A stretch of 64,000 nt of DNA from UMGS1601 sp964617585 (GCA_964617585.1 CAZTXS010000001.1:94151-158150); one strand, 5' to 3'; positions 1 to 8,966 are shown, counted from the first letter of the stretch. Numbers and translations: made by a program. Notes: generated by a model from the sequence alone, not told the origin.

Positions 1-465
1 AAACTCAACAAAGCCAAAGGTAGAAAGCTTTCTTTCTTTAGAATCATTATTTGTGATTTTGCATCTCCATACCTCATAGGTCTTTCCGTTCGGGACATAG
101 TATGTAGTTTCAGACGCAATAGAAGCGTAATCGCTCTTAATAGTAGTATAAGCCGTACCGTGGCGGCATTCGCTCTTATACTCGTCAAGAGGCTTGCCTA
201 CAGGCTGCCATGAAGCCGACCAATAGTCTGCCGACTCATTATCTCTGATATAAATATATCTTCCCGGAAGAGCCATATTTGAATTAAAGCGGTATCTTAT
301 TATCCGTCCGTTAGCGCCGCTTTTTACAAAGCTGTAACCTGCAGCATTGTTAGATATGATAGCGCCGTACTCAGGCGAGCCTAAATAGTTTACCCACGGA
401 GCTGGAGTATCGGGTTTTGTGATAACATATTCCTTGTTTTCAAGGTCAAAGTAACCGTACTTCAT
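1..465 (-). CDS. GH94 cellobiose/chitobiose phosphorylase, N-terminal part
   Basis: Partial gene running off the left edge; 155 codons are present. The ATG at 465 follows a strong AAAGGAG site. The product begins MKYGYFDLENKEYVITKPDT, followed by PAPWVNYLG and later SADYWSASWQPV, typical of the N-terminal beta-sandwich of family 94 phosphorylases. These cytoplasmic enzymes split cellobiose or N,N'-diacetylchitobiose with phosphate into glucose (or GlcNAc) 1-phosphate and a free sugar. The catalytic (alpha/alpha)6 domain lies outside the window, so the substrate cannot be assigned. Seen: the N-terminal motifs and start site. Inferred: the phosphorylase function. Confidence 0.88.
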   Translation of the reverse strand, partial: MKYGYFDLENKEYVITKPDTPAPWVNYLGSPEYGAIISNNAAGYSFVKSGANGRIIRYRFNSNMALPGRYIYIRDNESADYWSASWQPVGKPLDEYKSECRHGTAYTTIKSDYASIASETTYYVPNGKTYEVWRCKITNNDSKERKLSTFGFVEF

Positions 466-624
466 ATTATCTCTCCTTTATATAAATAAAATATTTTCCG
501 TCTGCAAGTTTACATTTTTCCTCACATAAACAGTACCTTTATATTAGCATATAAAACTCTGATTGACAAGGGGGTTAAGAAGATTTTTTACAATATTTTT
601 TACTAAAATTATGAGATTATTGAT

Positions 625-653
625 ACAAAAAAGAACGGAAATTATCCGTTCTT
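625..653 (-). terminator. Rho-independent terminator of spoIID
   Basis: Perfect 9-bp stem AAGAACGGA/TCCGTTCTT with a 5-nt loop. Read on the minus strand it is followed by a T-run. It terminates the spoIID transcript after repeat copy A. Confidence 0.8.
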
Positions 654-663
654 TTATCTGTTT

Positions 664-803
664 AATAAGGGCTTGCCCGTTATTCAATGCGGCAAGGGTC
701 GGCATTGCCGACCGGCCGTTCAGTAGGGGATTGTATCCCGCTACTGAACGGGTAACGAAACCAGTCGCCTATAGAGGCGAGGGACATCTTGTCTAAGTTA
801 TAT
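664..803 (+). repeat. Dispersed repeat copy A (long form)
   Basis: 140-bp copy of the dispersed family. It runs from an AATAAGGGCTTGCCCG end to a CTAAGTTATAT end and carries four palindromic modules: GGGCTTGCCC; GGTCGGC/GCCGACC; a long CGTTCAGTAG/CTACTGAACG hairpin; and a CGCCTATAGAGGCG palindrome. It lies between the spoIID stop (10 bp away) and its terminator. No ORF with a recognisable product is inside. Confidence 0.9.
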
Positions 804-813
804 GTTTTTTATT

Positions 814-2115
814 TTACTTTGCCGAAATTTTAATTCCGCTGTAATAATGCTTCAAAATCTGGTCGAACTTATATCCGCCGATGCTTGCATAAAAATGAGC
901 TCCCCACTGGCTCATTCCTACGCCGTGACCGTAGCCGTATGTAGTGAAAGTAAAGCTACCGTCACTGTATTTAACGGTGAATGCAGCAGATTTAAGCCCC
1001 ATAATCGAACAAATTTGCGCACCTGTCAAGGTTTTCTTTCCGTCAATTGAAACATTGCCGACATACTTTCCGTTATAATTAGACAAAACCTTTATCCAGT
1101 TCGACGGTTTATTTGAGAGGGTAATTCCCTGATTTTCAAGCTTGGTCTTAACGTCGCTCTTTGAGATAACCTTTGTCACTCCGTAATTCGGATCATAAGT
1201 AGAATCATATTTGCTGTTGACAGATTTCAGATAAGGCTGACTTGAACCCCAAACATTCTGTGAATCTGCCGTACAGCCTGCCGTTGATGCGCAAAACACA
1301 GCGTTTATAACCGAACCGTTGTAGGTGCAAATAAGCCCTTCGACCGATTTTACTGCATTTTTAATTTTATCACCATATCCTGATTTAGCCGCAAGCTTTG
1401 CCGTCATTCCCGAAGCCTCGCAATATCGCAAATAAGTATAAGCCGCTACAGCCTGAGCTTTCAGCGCTTCGTCGCTCCATGATGATCCTACCTCACCGTT
1501 CACTATCTGACAAACGATGTCAAAACCATCCGACTTGACCTTTTTACCGGTTAGGGAATTTTTTATTTTATACGTTTCATCCGAAATATCTCTTGTTTTA
1601 TATGTACCTGCCAAAGCTTTTGACGGCGAATAAGCCGTTGTGGAAGCTGTAGTTGCAACAGTCTTTTTCTTCTTTTTCGTTTTTGCTGTGGTTTTAACCG
1701 TCTTAACAGTAGTTTTCTTAGATTTCACCGACGTAGTAGTTACAGCGGTTTTTCTATCCTTGTTTGATTTGACGGTCGTATTGGTTTTCTTTGTATTCTT
1801 TACAGCGGCAGAGGTCTTTTTTGTCTTTGTTGAAGCTTTGGCGGTAATGGTCTTTTGAGTTGTACCATTAACAACCGCCGAAGCATTTAAATCATATATC
1901 TCCGAGTCAAGCTCATAAGCGTCCGGACCGGCTTTATACCATGTAATCGTTGCAAATGCGGAAACAGACTCAGGCTCGCTTACCTCTATATTTCCGTTCT
2001 TTGCGTCTGATATAAGCGCAATAAGCGAGATTATGCCCGCACAAAAAACAAAGCTTAAAACAAAAACGATATTTTTGTTTCTTAACCTAGAAAAAAACTC
2101 TTTTAGTTTTCTCAC
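814..2115 (-). CDS. spoIID: SpoIID/LytB-domain protein (sporulation peptidoglycan hydrolase)
   Basis: 433 aa, GTG start. A transmembrane segment lies at about 15-37 and a Thr/Lys-rich low-complexity linker at about 85-155. The SpoIID domain follows, with the conserved VNGEVG motif (Glu208 matches the catalytic glutamate of SpoIID lytic transglycosylases) and the C-terminal GYGHGVGMSQWG signature at 394-405. SpoIID cleaves denuded glycan strands during engulfment with SpoIIP and SpoIIM. The long linker is unlike Bacillus SpoIID. Residues 53-69 closely resemble a stretch in the adjacent 3D-domain protein. No spoIIQ or spoIIID neighbour is present, so a vegetative LytB-like role is possible. Confidence 0.85.
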   Translation of the reverse strand: MRKLKEFFSRLRNKNIVFVLSFVFCAGIISLIALISDAKNGNIEVSEPESVSAFATITWYKAGPDAYELDSEIYDLNASAVVNGTTQKTITAKASTKTKKTSAAVKNTKKTNTTVKSNKDRKTAVTTTSVKSKKTTVKTVKTTAKTKKKKKTVATTASTTAYSPSKALAGTYKTRDISDETYKIKNSLTGKKVKSDGFDIVCQIVNGEVGSSWSDEALKAQAVAAYTYLRYCEASGMTAKLAAKSGYGDKIKNAVKSVEGLICTYNGSVINAVFCASTAGCTADSQNVWGSSQPYLKSVNSKYDSTYDPNYGVTKVISKSDVKTKLENQGITLSNKPSNWIKVLSNYNGKYVGNVSIDGKKTLTGAQICSIMGLKSAAFTVKYSDGSFTFTTYGYGHGVGMSQWGAHFYASIGGYKFDQILKHYYSGIKISAK

Positions 2116-2222
2116 TTCAGCTCGCCTCTCCTTAAAGCAAGATCAGGATACTTTAAAACTGATAAAAAGAACCTTAATCTGCAAATAATCCTAAAAATCC
2201 TTACACATTTTTATGATAATAC

Positions 2223-2262
2223 AAAAAAATAAGAAAGTCAAGAAATCTCCTGACTTTCTTAC
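2223..2262 (-). terminator. Terminator of the 3D-domain protein gene
   Basis: 10-bp perfect stem AAGAAAGTCA/TGACTTTCTT. On the minus strand it is followed by ATTTTTTT, just downstream of the 3D-protein stop. Confidence 0.85.
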
Positions 2263-2279
2263 ATATTTTAATACTTTTC

Positions 2280-3284
2280 TTAGTTATTCACCTTGTAAAC
2301 CTTGAAGTATCTTACACCCCAGGTTACAGCTTCGCTTTCGCTGTCAACATATAAGTCGAGAACATTATTAACAATTGCGCTTCCTCTGTCCTCAACTGTG
2401 TATACGTTTCCGTTGAACATAAGCTTTGTTCCGAATGTAAATCTGCTCGGAGCGGCGATAGTTCTTCCTGCCTTACACTTGGTTCCGCTTGCGGTTCTCG
2501 CCGAAGAGCTTGCCGTATAAGCTGTGATTTTAAAGGTTCCCAAACATTCCTTAGATGAATTTTCTTCTGTTGTCGTAACCTTAGTAGGCTTAGTTCCGAG
2601 ATATGAAGCCATTATATATCCTGACTTGCCTCCGACCTTTACACGGTAAAAGCCGTTTTTCTCTTCACTTGTAATGCTTACCTTTGTTCCGCTGCTTACA
2701 ATTTTAATAACATCGGAAGATGTGCTTGGCTTTTTCCTTAGCTTTACATCGTCCTGAGTATACAAATTGCCGATTACCTTTGTCGTCTTTTTATTTGCAC
2801 TTTTCGATTCTGTTGTCTTTCCTTTTGTTGTCGTAGCAGTCTTTTTCTCTTTCTTAGCTACTGTCGTTTTTGCAGCAACGGTAACGGTTTCCTTGGCAGT
2901 GTTTTTCTCTTTAGCTACCGTTGTTTTTTCTGAAGTTTCAGAAGCTGCAGATTTAACCGTTCCTGTAACCTCTTCTATCTGAGTAAGATCATACTCAGAA
3001 ACTCCTGCTTTCCACCAGCTCATTGTAGCCGATGCCGTTGTTGTTGCTTCTGTGTGGTTGTTCTGGGTTGTGGTTGTTGATGCTTCAGTGTTTGCATCGC
3101 TTACGAATATGCCCTCGTTATCAGCTAAGGCTGTTAAAGATACAGCTCCTATAGCCAAAACTCCTGCAAGTCCGATACTTAGCTTAGCTCCCAGTCCTTT
3201 GAAGAAGGTTTTTCCGTTCAGCTCAAATAAATTGAGCTTTCTAGAGACTCCTTCAACAGTGCCCTTCTGCTTCATTTCAATCAC
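2280..3284 (-). CDS. SH3b + 3D-domain cell-wall protein (MltA/YabE-like)
   Basis: 334 aa. GTG start at 3284 (GGAAAGG four bases upstream); an in-frame ATG three codons later is an alternative. N-terminal membrane anchor at about 34-54, Thr-rich and Lys/Thr-rich linkers, a bacterial SH3 domain at about 172-230 (LRKKPSTSSDVI, GKSGYIMASYLG), then a C-terminal 3D domain at about 248-334 with ITAYT, VEDRG and LDLYVD. The three Asp-type motifs match MltA-fold lytic transglycosylase domains of Firmicutes such as Rpf2/YabE/YocH. It is probably exported and remodels peptidoglycan. The W-W-K-A-G segment at 84-100 is shared with the neighbouring SpoIID protein. Confidence 0.82.
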   Translation of the reverse strand: MIEMKQKGTVEGVSRKLNLFELNGKTFFKGLGAKLSIGLAGVLAIGAVSLTALADNEGIFVSDANTEASTTTTQNNHTEATTTASATMSWWKAGVSEYDLTQIEEVTGTVKSAASETSEKTTVAKEKNTAKETVTVAAKTTVAKKEKKTATTTKGKTTESKSANKKTTKVIGNLYTQDDVKLRKKPSTSSDVIKIVSSGTKVSITSEEKNGFYRVKVGGKSGYIMASYLGTKPTKVTTTEENSSKECLGTFKITAYTASSSARTASGTKCKAGRTIAAPSRFTFGTKLMFNGNVYTVEDRGSAIVNNVLDLYVDSESEAVTWGVRYFKVYKVNN

Positions 3285-3361
3285 TTTGCCTTTCCGGCGG
3301 CATAAAAAAGCAGCCGCCTAAATTTCAAAATGTTCCTCTCCAAGAATTTTTGAAATTATAA

Positions 3362-3389
3362 AAAATTTATTTTACTGCAAAAGCAGTAA
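3362..3389 (-). terminator. Weak terminator downstream of sortase B
   Basis: 7-bp stem TTACTGC/GCAGTAA with loop AAAA, followed on the minus strand by an AT-rich run with several T stretches. Confidence 0.5.
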
Positions 3390-3412
3390 TTAACCAATTT
3401 ATCGCTGTCGGT

Positions 3413-4477
3413 TTAGTAATCCCAGCCCTTATACATTGTGACCTGGCCCCAAACATCTGTCCAGCATTTCGGAAGATAAATATCTTTGTCCTCCCTTTTC
3501 TTATATGAGTTAACCATTTTCTCAATATCTTCTTCATCTTCGTCATCACGTATCTTCCTTGCCGTGATAACCCATCTTAAATCATCTACCTCATTTGAAC
3601 AGGTTGAAAGAGTCAGATACTCGTCGTCCTCCTTGCAGTCGATTTCGTTTGAATACCATGTTCTCTTGTCGATACCCTCTTTGAACTTTTCAAATGTGTA
3701 TTTATCATCGTCAAAGTCGGTAAATCTCCAGTAGTAGAACACATCTCCATCGTCCTGGCTCGCCTTATAGTTCGCTATGTAAGCGCCTATAATTATGTAC
3801 CTGTCGCCGTTGGTATAGAGCGTATCAAAATCGATTATAGGATTTTTCTTTAAGAACTTGACTCCTCTTTTATACTCGCCTAAATGTGTAAACATCGTTC
3901 CCACGCTTCTCATATTGTGACCGTAAATCGTAATTACGTCCGGTCTGTGAAACGGCGTTATAGGAACAAAATAATCGGCAAAAAGAGTTCCCGATTCAAG
4001 AGTATTTCCGTAAATATCTTTGTGAAGATACTCCTTGTTATCATCCACCTGAACCACAGGATAGTTGATAAAACAGGTTTTCGGATCGTTCTTTTTCGCT
4101 CTGAAGGTATCAATCTTTACCCAGCCTATAACATCCTGATTAAGCGAGTAAAGCTCATACCATTTCGGCAGCATCTCCTCCGGAGTGATTATATCCTCGT
4201 TCGGAACCGCTGCAGCAGTTGTATCCTCTGTGTTCGCTTCGGGTTCAAACTCCTGAATCTTTGCAAGCGTCTGAAGCTCTTCATCGCTGGCATTGTAGAA
4301 ATCAATAAGCTCGCCCAGAGATATGCAGAATATAACAACCGACGCTATAAAGATAATCTTTCGGATCAAATCCGAAAGCGTATCGCCTTTCCATGGACAA
4401 AAATATTTTAACACTCTTAAAAAGAAATTGCTGTCGTCTCTGTTCTCAAGACCGGATAGCTCGTTTTCTATTGACAT
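3413..4477 (-). CDS. srtB: Class B sortase
   Basis: 354 aa. A single N-terminal membrane helix lies at about 40-56. The extracytoplasmic sortase fold has catalytic His187 (IYGHNM), Cys293 (LSTCSNE) and Arg301 (DLRWVI). Class B is indicated by the long insert between the His and Cys strands, rich in Asp/Tyr/Trp. Such enzymes cleave a sorting signal and attach proteins to peptidoglycan or assemble pili. No substrate with an NPxTG-like motif is visible in the window. The start lies 10 bp past the pncC stop, so the two are co-transcribed. Confidence 0.9.
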   Translation of the reverse strand: MSIENELSGLENRDDSNFFLRVLKYFCPWKGDTLSDLIRKIIFIASVVIFCISLGELIDFYNASDEELQTLAKIQEFEPEANTEDTTAAAVPNEDIITPEEMLPKWYELYSLNQDVIGWVKIDTFRAKKNDPKTCFINYPVVQVDDNKEYLHKDIYGNTLESGTLFADYFVPITPFHRPDVITIYGHNMRSVGTMFTHLGEYKRGVKFLKKNPIIDFDTLYTNGDRYIIIGAYIANYKASQDDGDVFYYWRFTDFDDDKYTFEKFKEGIDKRTWYSNEIDCKEDDEYLTLSTCSNEVDDLRWVITARKIRDDEDEEDIEKMVNSYKKREDKDIYLPKCWTDVWGQVTMYKGWDY

Positions 4478-4487
4478 TTAAACTACC

Positions 4488-5018
4488 TCAGCTTTCTTTT
4501 ATAAGCTCAAGAACCATTTCAAAAGCTTCTTTTGTTGTTAATAATCTTATGTCCTCTCTGACCAAATCCTCATACCTTTTATAAAGGCTCAGATTTTCGG
4601 TTGTGCATTTATCTTTGAATCTGACTGACACATAAACCGTTCCGACAGGAGCTTGCTCCGTTCCCCCTCCGGGTCCTGCAATGCCTGTTGCGGCAACCGC
4701 AATATCGCTCCCCGACAGCTTCTTAATGCCAAGCGACATTTCCTCCGCCGTCCGACGGCTTACAGCCGTATATTCAGATAAGGTTTCCTTTCTCACTCCA
4801 AGCACTTTGTTCTTTATCCTGTCCGAATAAGAACAAACCCCGAGTTCAAAAATCTCCGACGCTCCGGGAACAGATGTGATATACTTACTTATCATTCCGC
4901 CCGTAAGACTTTCCGCCGTGCTTATCGAATAATTCTTACTGCAACAATATTTTACTATACTTTCGGCAAGTATGTCAACACTTTCTGTTACCGATTTGTC
5001 ACTTTTGTTATATTGCAA
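4488..5018 (-). CDS. pncC: Nicotinamide-nucleotide amidohydrolase (CinA C-terminal domain)
   Basis: About 176 aa, a stand-alone CinA-C domain. Motifs: STAESLTGG (substrate-binding Ser/Thr), the CSYSD segment and ATGIAGPGGG. It deamidates nicotinamide mononucleotide to nicotinate mononucleotide in NAD recycling. Start choice: TTG at 5018 lies 10 nt after AAGGAG; another TTG at 5027 is only 1 nt from it and less likely. It lacks the N-terminal MoCF-like domain of full-length CinA, as in E. coli PncC (YgaD). It is followed by sortase B, an unrelated function. Confidence 0.85.
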   Translation of the reverse strand: MQYNKSDKSVTESVDILAESIVKYCCSKNYSISTAESLTGGMISKYITSVPGASEIFELGVCSYSDRIKNKVLGVRKETLSEYTAVSRRTAEEMSLGIKKLSGSDIAVAATGIAGPGGGTEQAPVGTVYVSVRFKDKCTTENLSLYKRYEDLVREDIRLLTTKEAFEMVLELIKES

Positions 5019-5263
5019 CCTTTTCAAACTCCTTTTTTATATAAATCTCACAGTATTTTCAGCTATAATTTAAACATTTTATAAATGCGTTAAACTCATT
5101 TGACCAAAAAAGCCGTAATTTTTGTTACTTTTCTGTAACCAAATTCAGACATCAACCGCTATATATTGTGGTTTTTAACATAAAATCGACATTATTTAGA
5201 TTTAACGATTTTACGTTGTAATCATTTAGAAACCTTTAGTCGTTAGACAAAATACACAAAGCC

Positions 5264-6442
5264 CTATCGCTTGACTTCAATAAACTCACAGTAGGTATTT
5301 TCTACAGCTTCCTTAATAAGAGGTTCAAAGTCGAACATTGCCTGACCTGCCTCGACGTCTTTTAGCTGCGGCTTTGTTTTCGGATGCTTCGGAGTAAACA
5401 CAGTGCAGCAGTCCTCATATGGTTCGATTGAAATATCAAAAGTATCGATTTTTCGTGAAACTGCAATTATCTCAGACTTGTCCATTCCTATAAGCGGTCT
5501 GAATACCGGTCTGTCTGCAGCAGCGTCGGTGCAGACCATAGCCGCCATAGTCTGGCTTGCTACCTGACCTATGCTTTCACCTGTAACAAGGCACTGAATT
5601 TTTTCCTGCTCGCAGATTCTGTCAGCGATCTCCATCATAAGTCTTCTCATTATAATGGTAAACAGCTCCTCGGGGCAGTTGTTTTTGATTTCCTCCTGAA
5701 TTTTCGTAAAGGGAACGCAGTGAAACTTTATTCTTCCCGTATACTCAGCCATACGCTCGGCAAGCTTTATAACCTTAAGCCTTGCACGCTCCGAAGTATA
5801 AGGCGGAGATTCAAAGTGAACTGCGTCAAGCACAACTCCTCTTTTAGAAATCATATACCCGGCAACGGGAGAGTCTATACCTCCCGACAAAAGAAGCAGC
5901 GCCCTGCCGGAGGTGCCTATAGGAATACCCCCTGCGCCGTCAAGCTTCCCTGCGCTTACATAAGCGTTATGCTCCCTTATTTCGACCAGAACAGTCACGT
6001 CCGGGTTATGAACGTCCACCTGAAGATGAGGATAAGCGTCTGAAATCATTCCGCCGACTTCCATTGAAATTTCAGGCGATTTTAGAGGGAACGTCTTGTC
6101 CGCTCTTTTAGTTTCCACCTTGAAAGTTCTTGCACCCAGCATATCGTCCTCAAGATAGGGAACGGCAGTTGCTTTTATTCCGTTAAGACTCTTTTCGCAC
6201 TCAACGCTTCGGCTGATTTTTGCTATTCCGAAAATCTTTTTTAGCTTTTCGCAAACCTCGTCCATATCGGTGTTTTCATCGAGAGGCTCTATATAAACAG
6301 TAGACTGCGACCTGGTATAATGAAATTTCCCCAGCGGATTAATACGCCTTTTTATATTTTGCATCAAAGCGTCCTCGAAGGTTCTTTTATTAAGCCCCTT
6401 TAACGCAATTTCTCCGTATTTGCATAAAATAATCTCATTCAT
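5264..6442 (-). CDS. thiI: tRNA 4-thiouridine synthase ThiI
   Basis: 392 aa, ATG start with AAAGGA upstream. An N-terminal ferredoxin-like/THUMP region (about 1-165) is followed by a PP-loop ATPase domain with SGGIDSP at 186-192. There is no C-terminal rhodanese domain; as in Bacillus, the sulfur comes directly from a partner desulfurase. It adenylates U8 of tRNA and inserts sulfur to give s4U. The gene lies 27 bp downstream of a cysteine desulfurase gene, the expected donor. Confidence 0.93.
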   Translation of the reverse strand: MNEIILCKYGEIALKGLNKRTFEDALMQNIKRRINPLGKFHYTRSQSTVYIEPLDENTDMDEVCEKLKKIFGIAKISRSVECEKSLNGIKATAVPYLEDDMLGARTFKVETKRADKTFPLKSPEISMEVGGMISDAYPHLQVDVHNPDVTVLVEIREHNAYVSAGKLDGAGGIPIGTSGRALLLLSGGIDSPVAGYMISKRGVVLDAVHFESPPYTSERARLKVIKLAERMAEYTGRIKFHCVPFTKIQEEIKNNCPEELFTIIMRRLMMEIADRICEQEKIQCLVTGESIGQVASQTMAAMVCTDAAADRPVFRPLIGMDKSEIIAVSRKIDTFDISIEPYEDCCTVFTPKHPKTKPQLKDVEAGQAMFDFEPLIKEAVENTYCEFIEVKR

Positions 6443-6469
6443 TTAGTTTTCCTTTCTGACAAGCAAGAA

Positions 6470-7606
6470 TCAAGCCTTTATCCTAACAAGCTCATTCCTT
6501 GCATTTATAATCTGCCTTATAAACTCATCTATTTCACTTTGATCATTTTCATGCGAGAAGCTCAGCCTGATTGTTGAATCCAAAGCTTTTTCATTGTAAT
6601 TGAAAGCTTTGAGAACCGCACTCTTTTTACCCTTTGAACACGCCGAGCCGCTGGAAACATATATTTCTTTTTTTTCTAAATAATGCAGCAGTATTTCTGA
6701 TTTTATATTATCTGCCGTTACGCTTGCAATATAAGGCGAACACTCTCCGAATCGATTAAGTGTTACGCCGTCAATCTCTGCAATACGCCGTTCAAGATAA
6801 GATATAAGACCGCACATTTTATCATACCTGTCGTTAATGCTTCCTGAAAACGTTTTTACAGCCTCGCCGAAGCCGACAATATTCTGTACCGATTCAGTTC
6901 CAGAACGTATTCCCTTTTCCTGACCTCCGCCTAAATTCGTCGGCAAAACCCTGACGCCTTTTTTTACATATAAGGCTCCTACGCCTTTAGGACCGTAGAT
7001 CTTATGAGCGCTCAGACTTATAAGGTCGGCGTTCAGATTTCTGACATTCAAGGGGAGCTTCATATACCCCTGGACACAGTCGCAATGTGTAATAACCTCA
7101 GGATAAAGCCTTTTGACAGTTTTAAAAGCCGAAGCCGCAGGAAGAATATACCCTGTTTCATTATTGACGAGCTGACAGGTAACTAAACAAGTATCATCGT
7201 CAACCGCCGAGATTATTTCCGACGCTTTTATTTCGCCCGACTTATCCGGAAGAATCCTGACGACCTCAAAGCCGTCCTCTTCTAAGCATTTCACAGGTTC
7301 TGAAACGGACGGATGTTCAACCGCAGTCGTTACTATTTTCTTTTTATGCCTTCCCAGCGTTTTGGCAGCGCTTAAAATGCTGAGGTTGTTGCTCTCGGTC
7401 GCTCCCGAGGTAAAATAAATACATTCGCTGTTCGTATTTAGCGACTTTGCTATTATCTCACGTGCGGAATCCACCGCCTGCTCCGCTTTAATACCTAAAC
7501 CGTGCAGGCTGGACGGGTTCGCCCAGTTTTCTTCTAAAACACGTCTGACCGCTGAAATAGCCTCCGAGCAAGGCTTTGTCGTAGCGGCGTTATCAAAATA
7601 TATCAT
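6470..7606 (-). CDS. Cysteine desulfurase (NifS/NifZ-type)
   Basis: 378 aa. PLP aminotransferase fold: Schiff-base Lys202 in SAHKIYGPKG, VEHPS at about 97-101, and active-site Cys323 in SSGSACSKG. It takes sulfur from cysteine as an enzyme-bound persulfide. Because it is followed directly by thiI it is most likely dedicated to tRNA thiolation (the NifZ role) rather than general Fe-S assembly; no iscU, sufU or mnmA is nearby. Clear GAGG site ahead of ATG 7606. Confidence 0.92.
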   Translation of the reverse strand: MIYFDNAATTKPCSEAISAVRRVLEENWANPSSLHGLGIKAEQAVDSAREIIAKSLNTNSECIYFTSGATESNNLSILSAAKTLGRHKKKIVTTAVEHPSVSEPVKCLEEDGFEVVRILPDKSGEIKASEIISAVDDDTCLVTCQLVNNETGYILPAASAFKTVKRLYPEVITHCDCVQGYMKLPLNVRNLNADLISLSAHKIYGPKGVGALYVKKGVRVLPTNLGGGQEKGIRSGTESVQNIVGFGEAVKTFSGSINDRYDKMCGLISYLERRIAEIDGVTLNRFGECSPYIASVTADNIKSEILLHYLEKKEIYVSSGSACSKGKKSAVLKAFNYNEKALDSTIRLSFSHENDQSEIDEFIRQIINARNELVRIKA

Positions 7607-7905
7607 TCTATTTTCCTCTTTTTTTCCTCTGACTATTTATCATTTGTATAATGTTAAATCTTGCATAACGTCAGTCTTGGCATTTGATTTTCCTCCGGCT
7701 ATTTTTTCTCTGCCTATTTATTATTCAATCTGCCGTTGCTTAAAACTTAACCCATATCACGTTTTTATTATATCATATTGCACATTGCTTTTCAAGAAAA
7801 CCGTAGCCTTTCACTATTGACACTCATATGTATATAGGATATAATTTTTACAGGCTTTTGCTTAAATGAAAGGAGAAACGTTCCTTTACAGGGCGTGATA
7901 GTATT
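7607..7905. other. Divergent intergenic region nifS-like / Gfo-Idh
   Basis: 299 bp. The left half holds two similar pyrimidine-rich stretches (TTTTCCTC followed by CTATTTAT), suggesting a short degenerate duplication upstream of the desulfurase gene. The right half holds the consensus plus-strand promoter annotated separately. No small gene was recognised. Confidence 0.5.
7817..7845 (+). promoter_or_regulatory. Sigma-A promoter of the Gfo/Idh gene
   Basis: TTGACA at 7817-7822, 17-bp spacer, TATAAT at 7840-7845: a perfect consensus. The roughly 50-nt leader contains AAAGGA paired with TCCTTT (7869-7874 with 7882-7887), which would mask an internal SD-like sequence. Confidence 0.8.
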
Positions 7906-8898
7906 ATGAAAAAGATAAACTGGGGGATACTTGCAACAGGAAAAATCGCTTCGACCGTTGCAAAGGCAATTAAATTCATGGAGGCTGACAAAGCAAACAA
8001 TACCGAGCTTTTAGCGGTTGCTTCACGCTCACTGAATAAAGCCGAAAACTTTGCTGAAGAACACAATATCAAAAAGGCGTACGGAAGCTATGAGGAACTG
8101 CTTTCCGACCGAGAAATAGACGTGGTTTATGTCGCTACGCCTATGAGCTGTCACTATGAAAACGTCAAGCTTTGCCTGAACGCAGGGAAAAACGTTCTGT
8201 GTGAAAAATCCGTTACCCTTTCTGCCGGCGAATTTAAAGAGCTTATGGACTTAGCCCAAAAGAAAGGTCTGTTTCTTATGGAAGCAATGTGGATGAAATT
8301 CCTGCCTGCTTTCAAAAAAACCAAGGAGTGGGCTGAAAGCGGTAAAATCGGCGAAATAAAAATGATTAAGGCTGATTTTTCAAACATAGTTCCGTATGAC
8401 GAAAACGACAGACTGTTCAGAAGCGATCTCGGCGGAGGCGCTATTCTGGATTTAGGAGTTTATCCCATTTCATTCGTCTGTTCTTTTTTGGGCAGCAGCC
8501 CAGAAGAAATTCACACATTCTCACATATCGGGCGTTCGCAAGTTGATTATGACGACAGCATTATTCTTAAATACAAAAACGCCGTCGGAGTAACCTTCTG
8601 CGGTTTTGATTTTGAAAATGAAAACAAAGCGATAATAGTCGGTGAAAAAGGAAGAATTGTTATGGGAAACTGGTTTTTCTCAACTGCCGAAACAACCCTT
8701 TTCGACGATATGGGAAACCCGCTTGAGAAACAAACTTTTCCTCATCTGTTCAACGGTTATGAATATGAAATTGCAGAGGTCAATAAGCGTCTGCGTGAAG
8801 GCAAGCTGCAAAGCGATATAGTTCCTCTTTCAGATACTCTTGACATAATGAGAATAATGGAAACCTGTCTTAATCAGGCAGGCGTAAAATTTCAATAA
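7906..8898 (+). CDS. Gfo/Idh/MocA-family NAD(P)-dependent oxidoreductase
   Basis: 330 aa. N-terminal Rossmann fold (WGILATGKIA at 5-14), a YVATPMSCHYENV nucleotide-binding strand, then the C-terminal alpha/beta domain with GGGAILDLGVYPI. Family members oxidise or reduce sugars, inositols or dihydrodiols; the substrate is not deducible. The usual E-K-P motif reads E-K-S (CEKSVTL), a change at a position that normally shapes the nicotinamide site. It resembles dimeric dihydrodiol dehydrogenase-like members. Convergent with the ROK regulator gene. Confidence 0.85.
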   Translation: MKKINWGILATGKIASTVAKAIKFMEADKANNTELLAVASRSLNKAENFAEEHNIKKAYGSYEELLSDREIDVVYVATPMSCHYENVKLCLNAGKNVLCEKSVTLSAGEFKELMDLAQKKGLFLMEAMWMKFLPAFKKTKEWAESGKIGEIKMIKADFSNIVPYDENDRLFRSDLGGGAILDLGVYPISFVCSFLGSSPEEIHTFSHIGRSQVDYDDSIILKYKNAVGVTFCGFDFENENKAIIVGEKGRIVMGNWFFSTAETTLFDDMGNPLEKQTFPHLFNGYEYEIAEVNKRLREGKLQSDIVPLSDTLDIMRIMETCLNQAGVKFQ

Positions 8899-8932
8899 AA
8901 GCAAAGAATACTGTAAAAATTTCCGCAAATAA

Positions 8933-8965
8933 AAGGGAGCGATATAAACCGCTCCCTTGTTTCTT
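8933..8965. terminator. Bidirectional terminator between Gfo/Idh and ROK genes
   Basis: 9-bp perfect stem AAGGGAGCG/CGCTCCCTT, 8-nt loop, flanked by T-rich sequence on both strands; serves two convergent genes. Confidence 0.8.
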
Positions 8966-8966
8966 A

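Noticed and set aside
664..803. Dispersed repeat as remnant of an insertion sequence
   Set aside because: No transposase fragment, no terminal inverted repeats and no visible target duplication in any copy.
563..1050. Open frames covering repeat A and the spoIID 3' end
   Set aside because: Composition follows the repeat and the antisense strand; no domain or SD.
1640..3321. Plus-strand open frames rich in Val/Phe
   Set aside because: They are antisense shadows of the Thr/Lys-rich linkers of the SpoIID and 3D proteins and lack ribosome sites.
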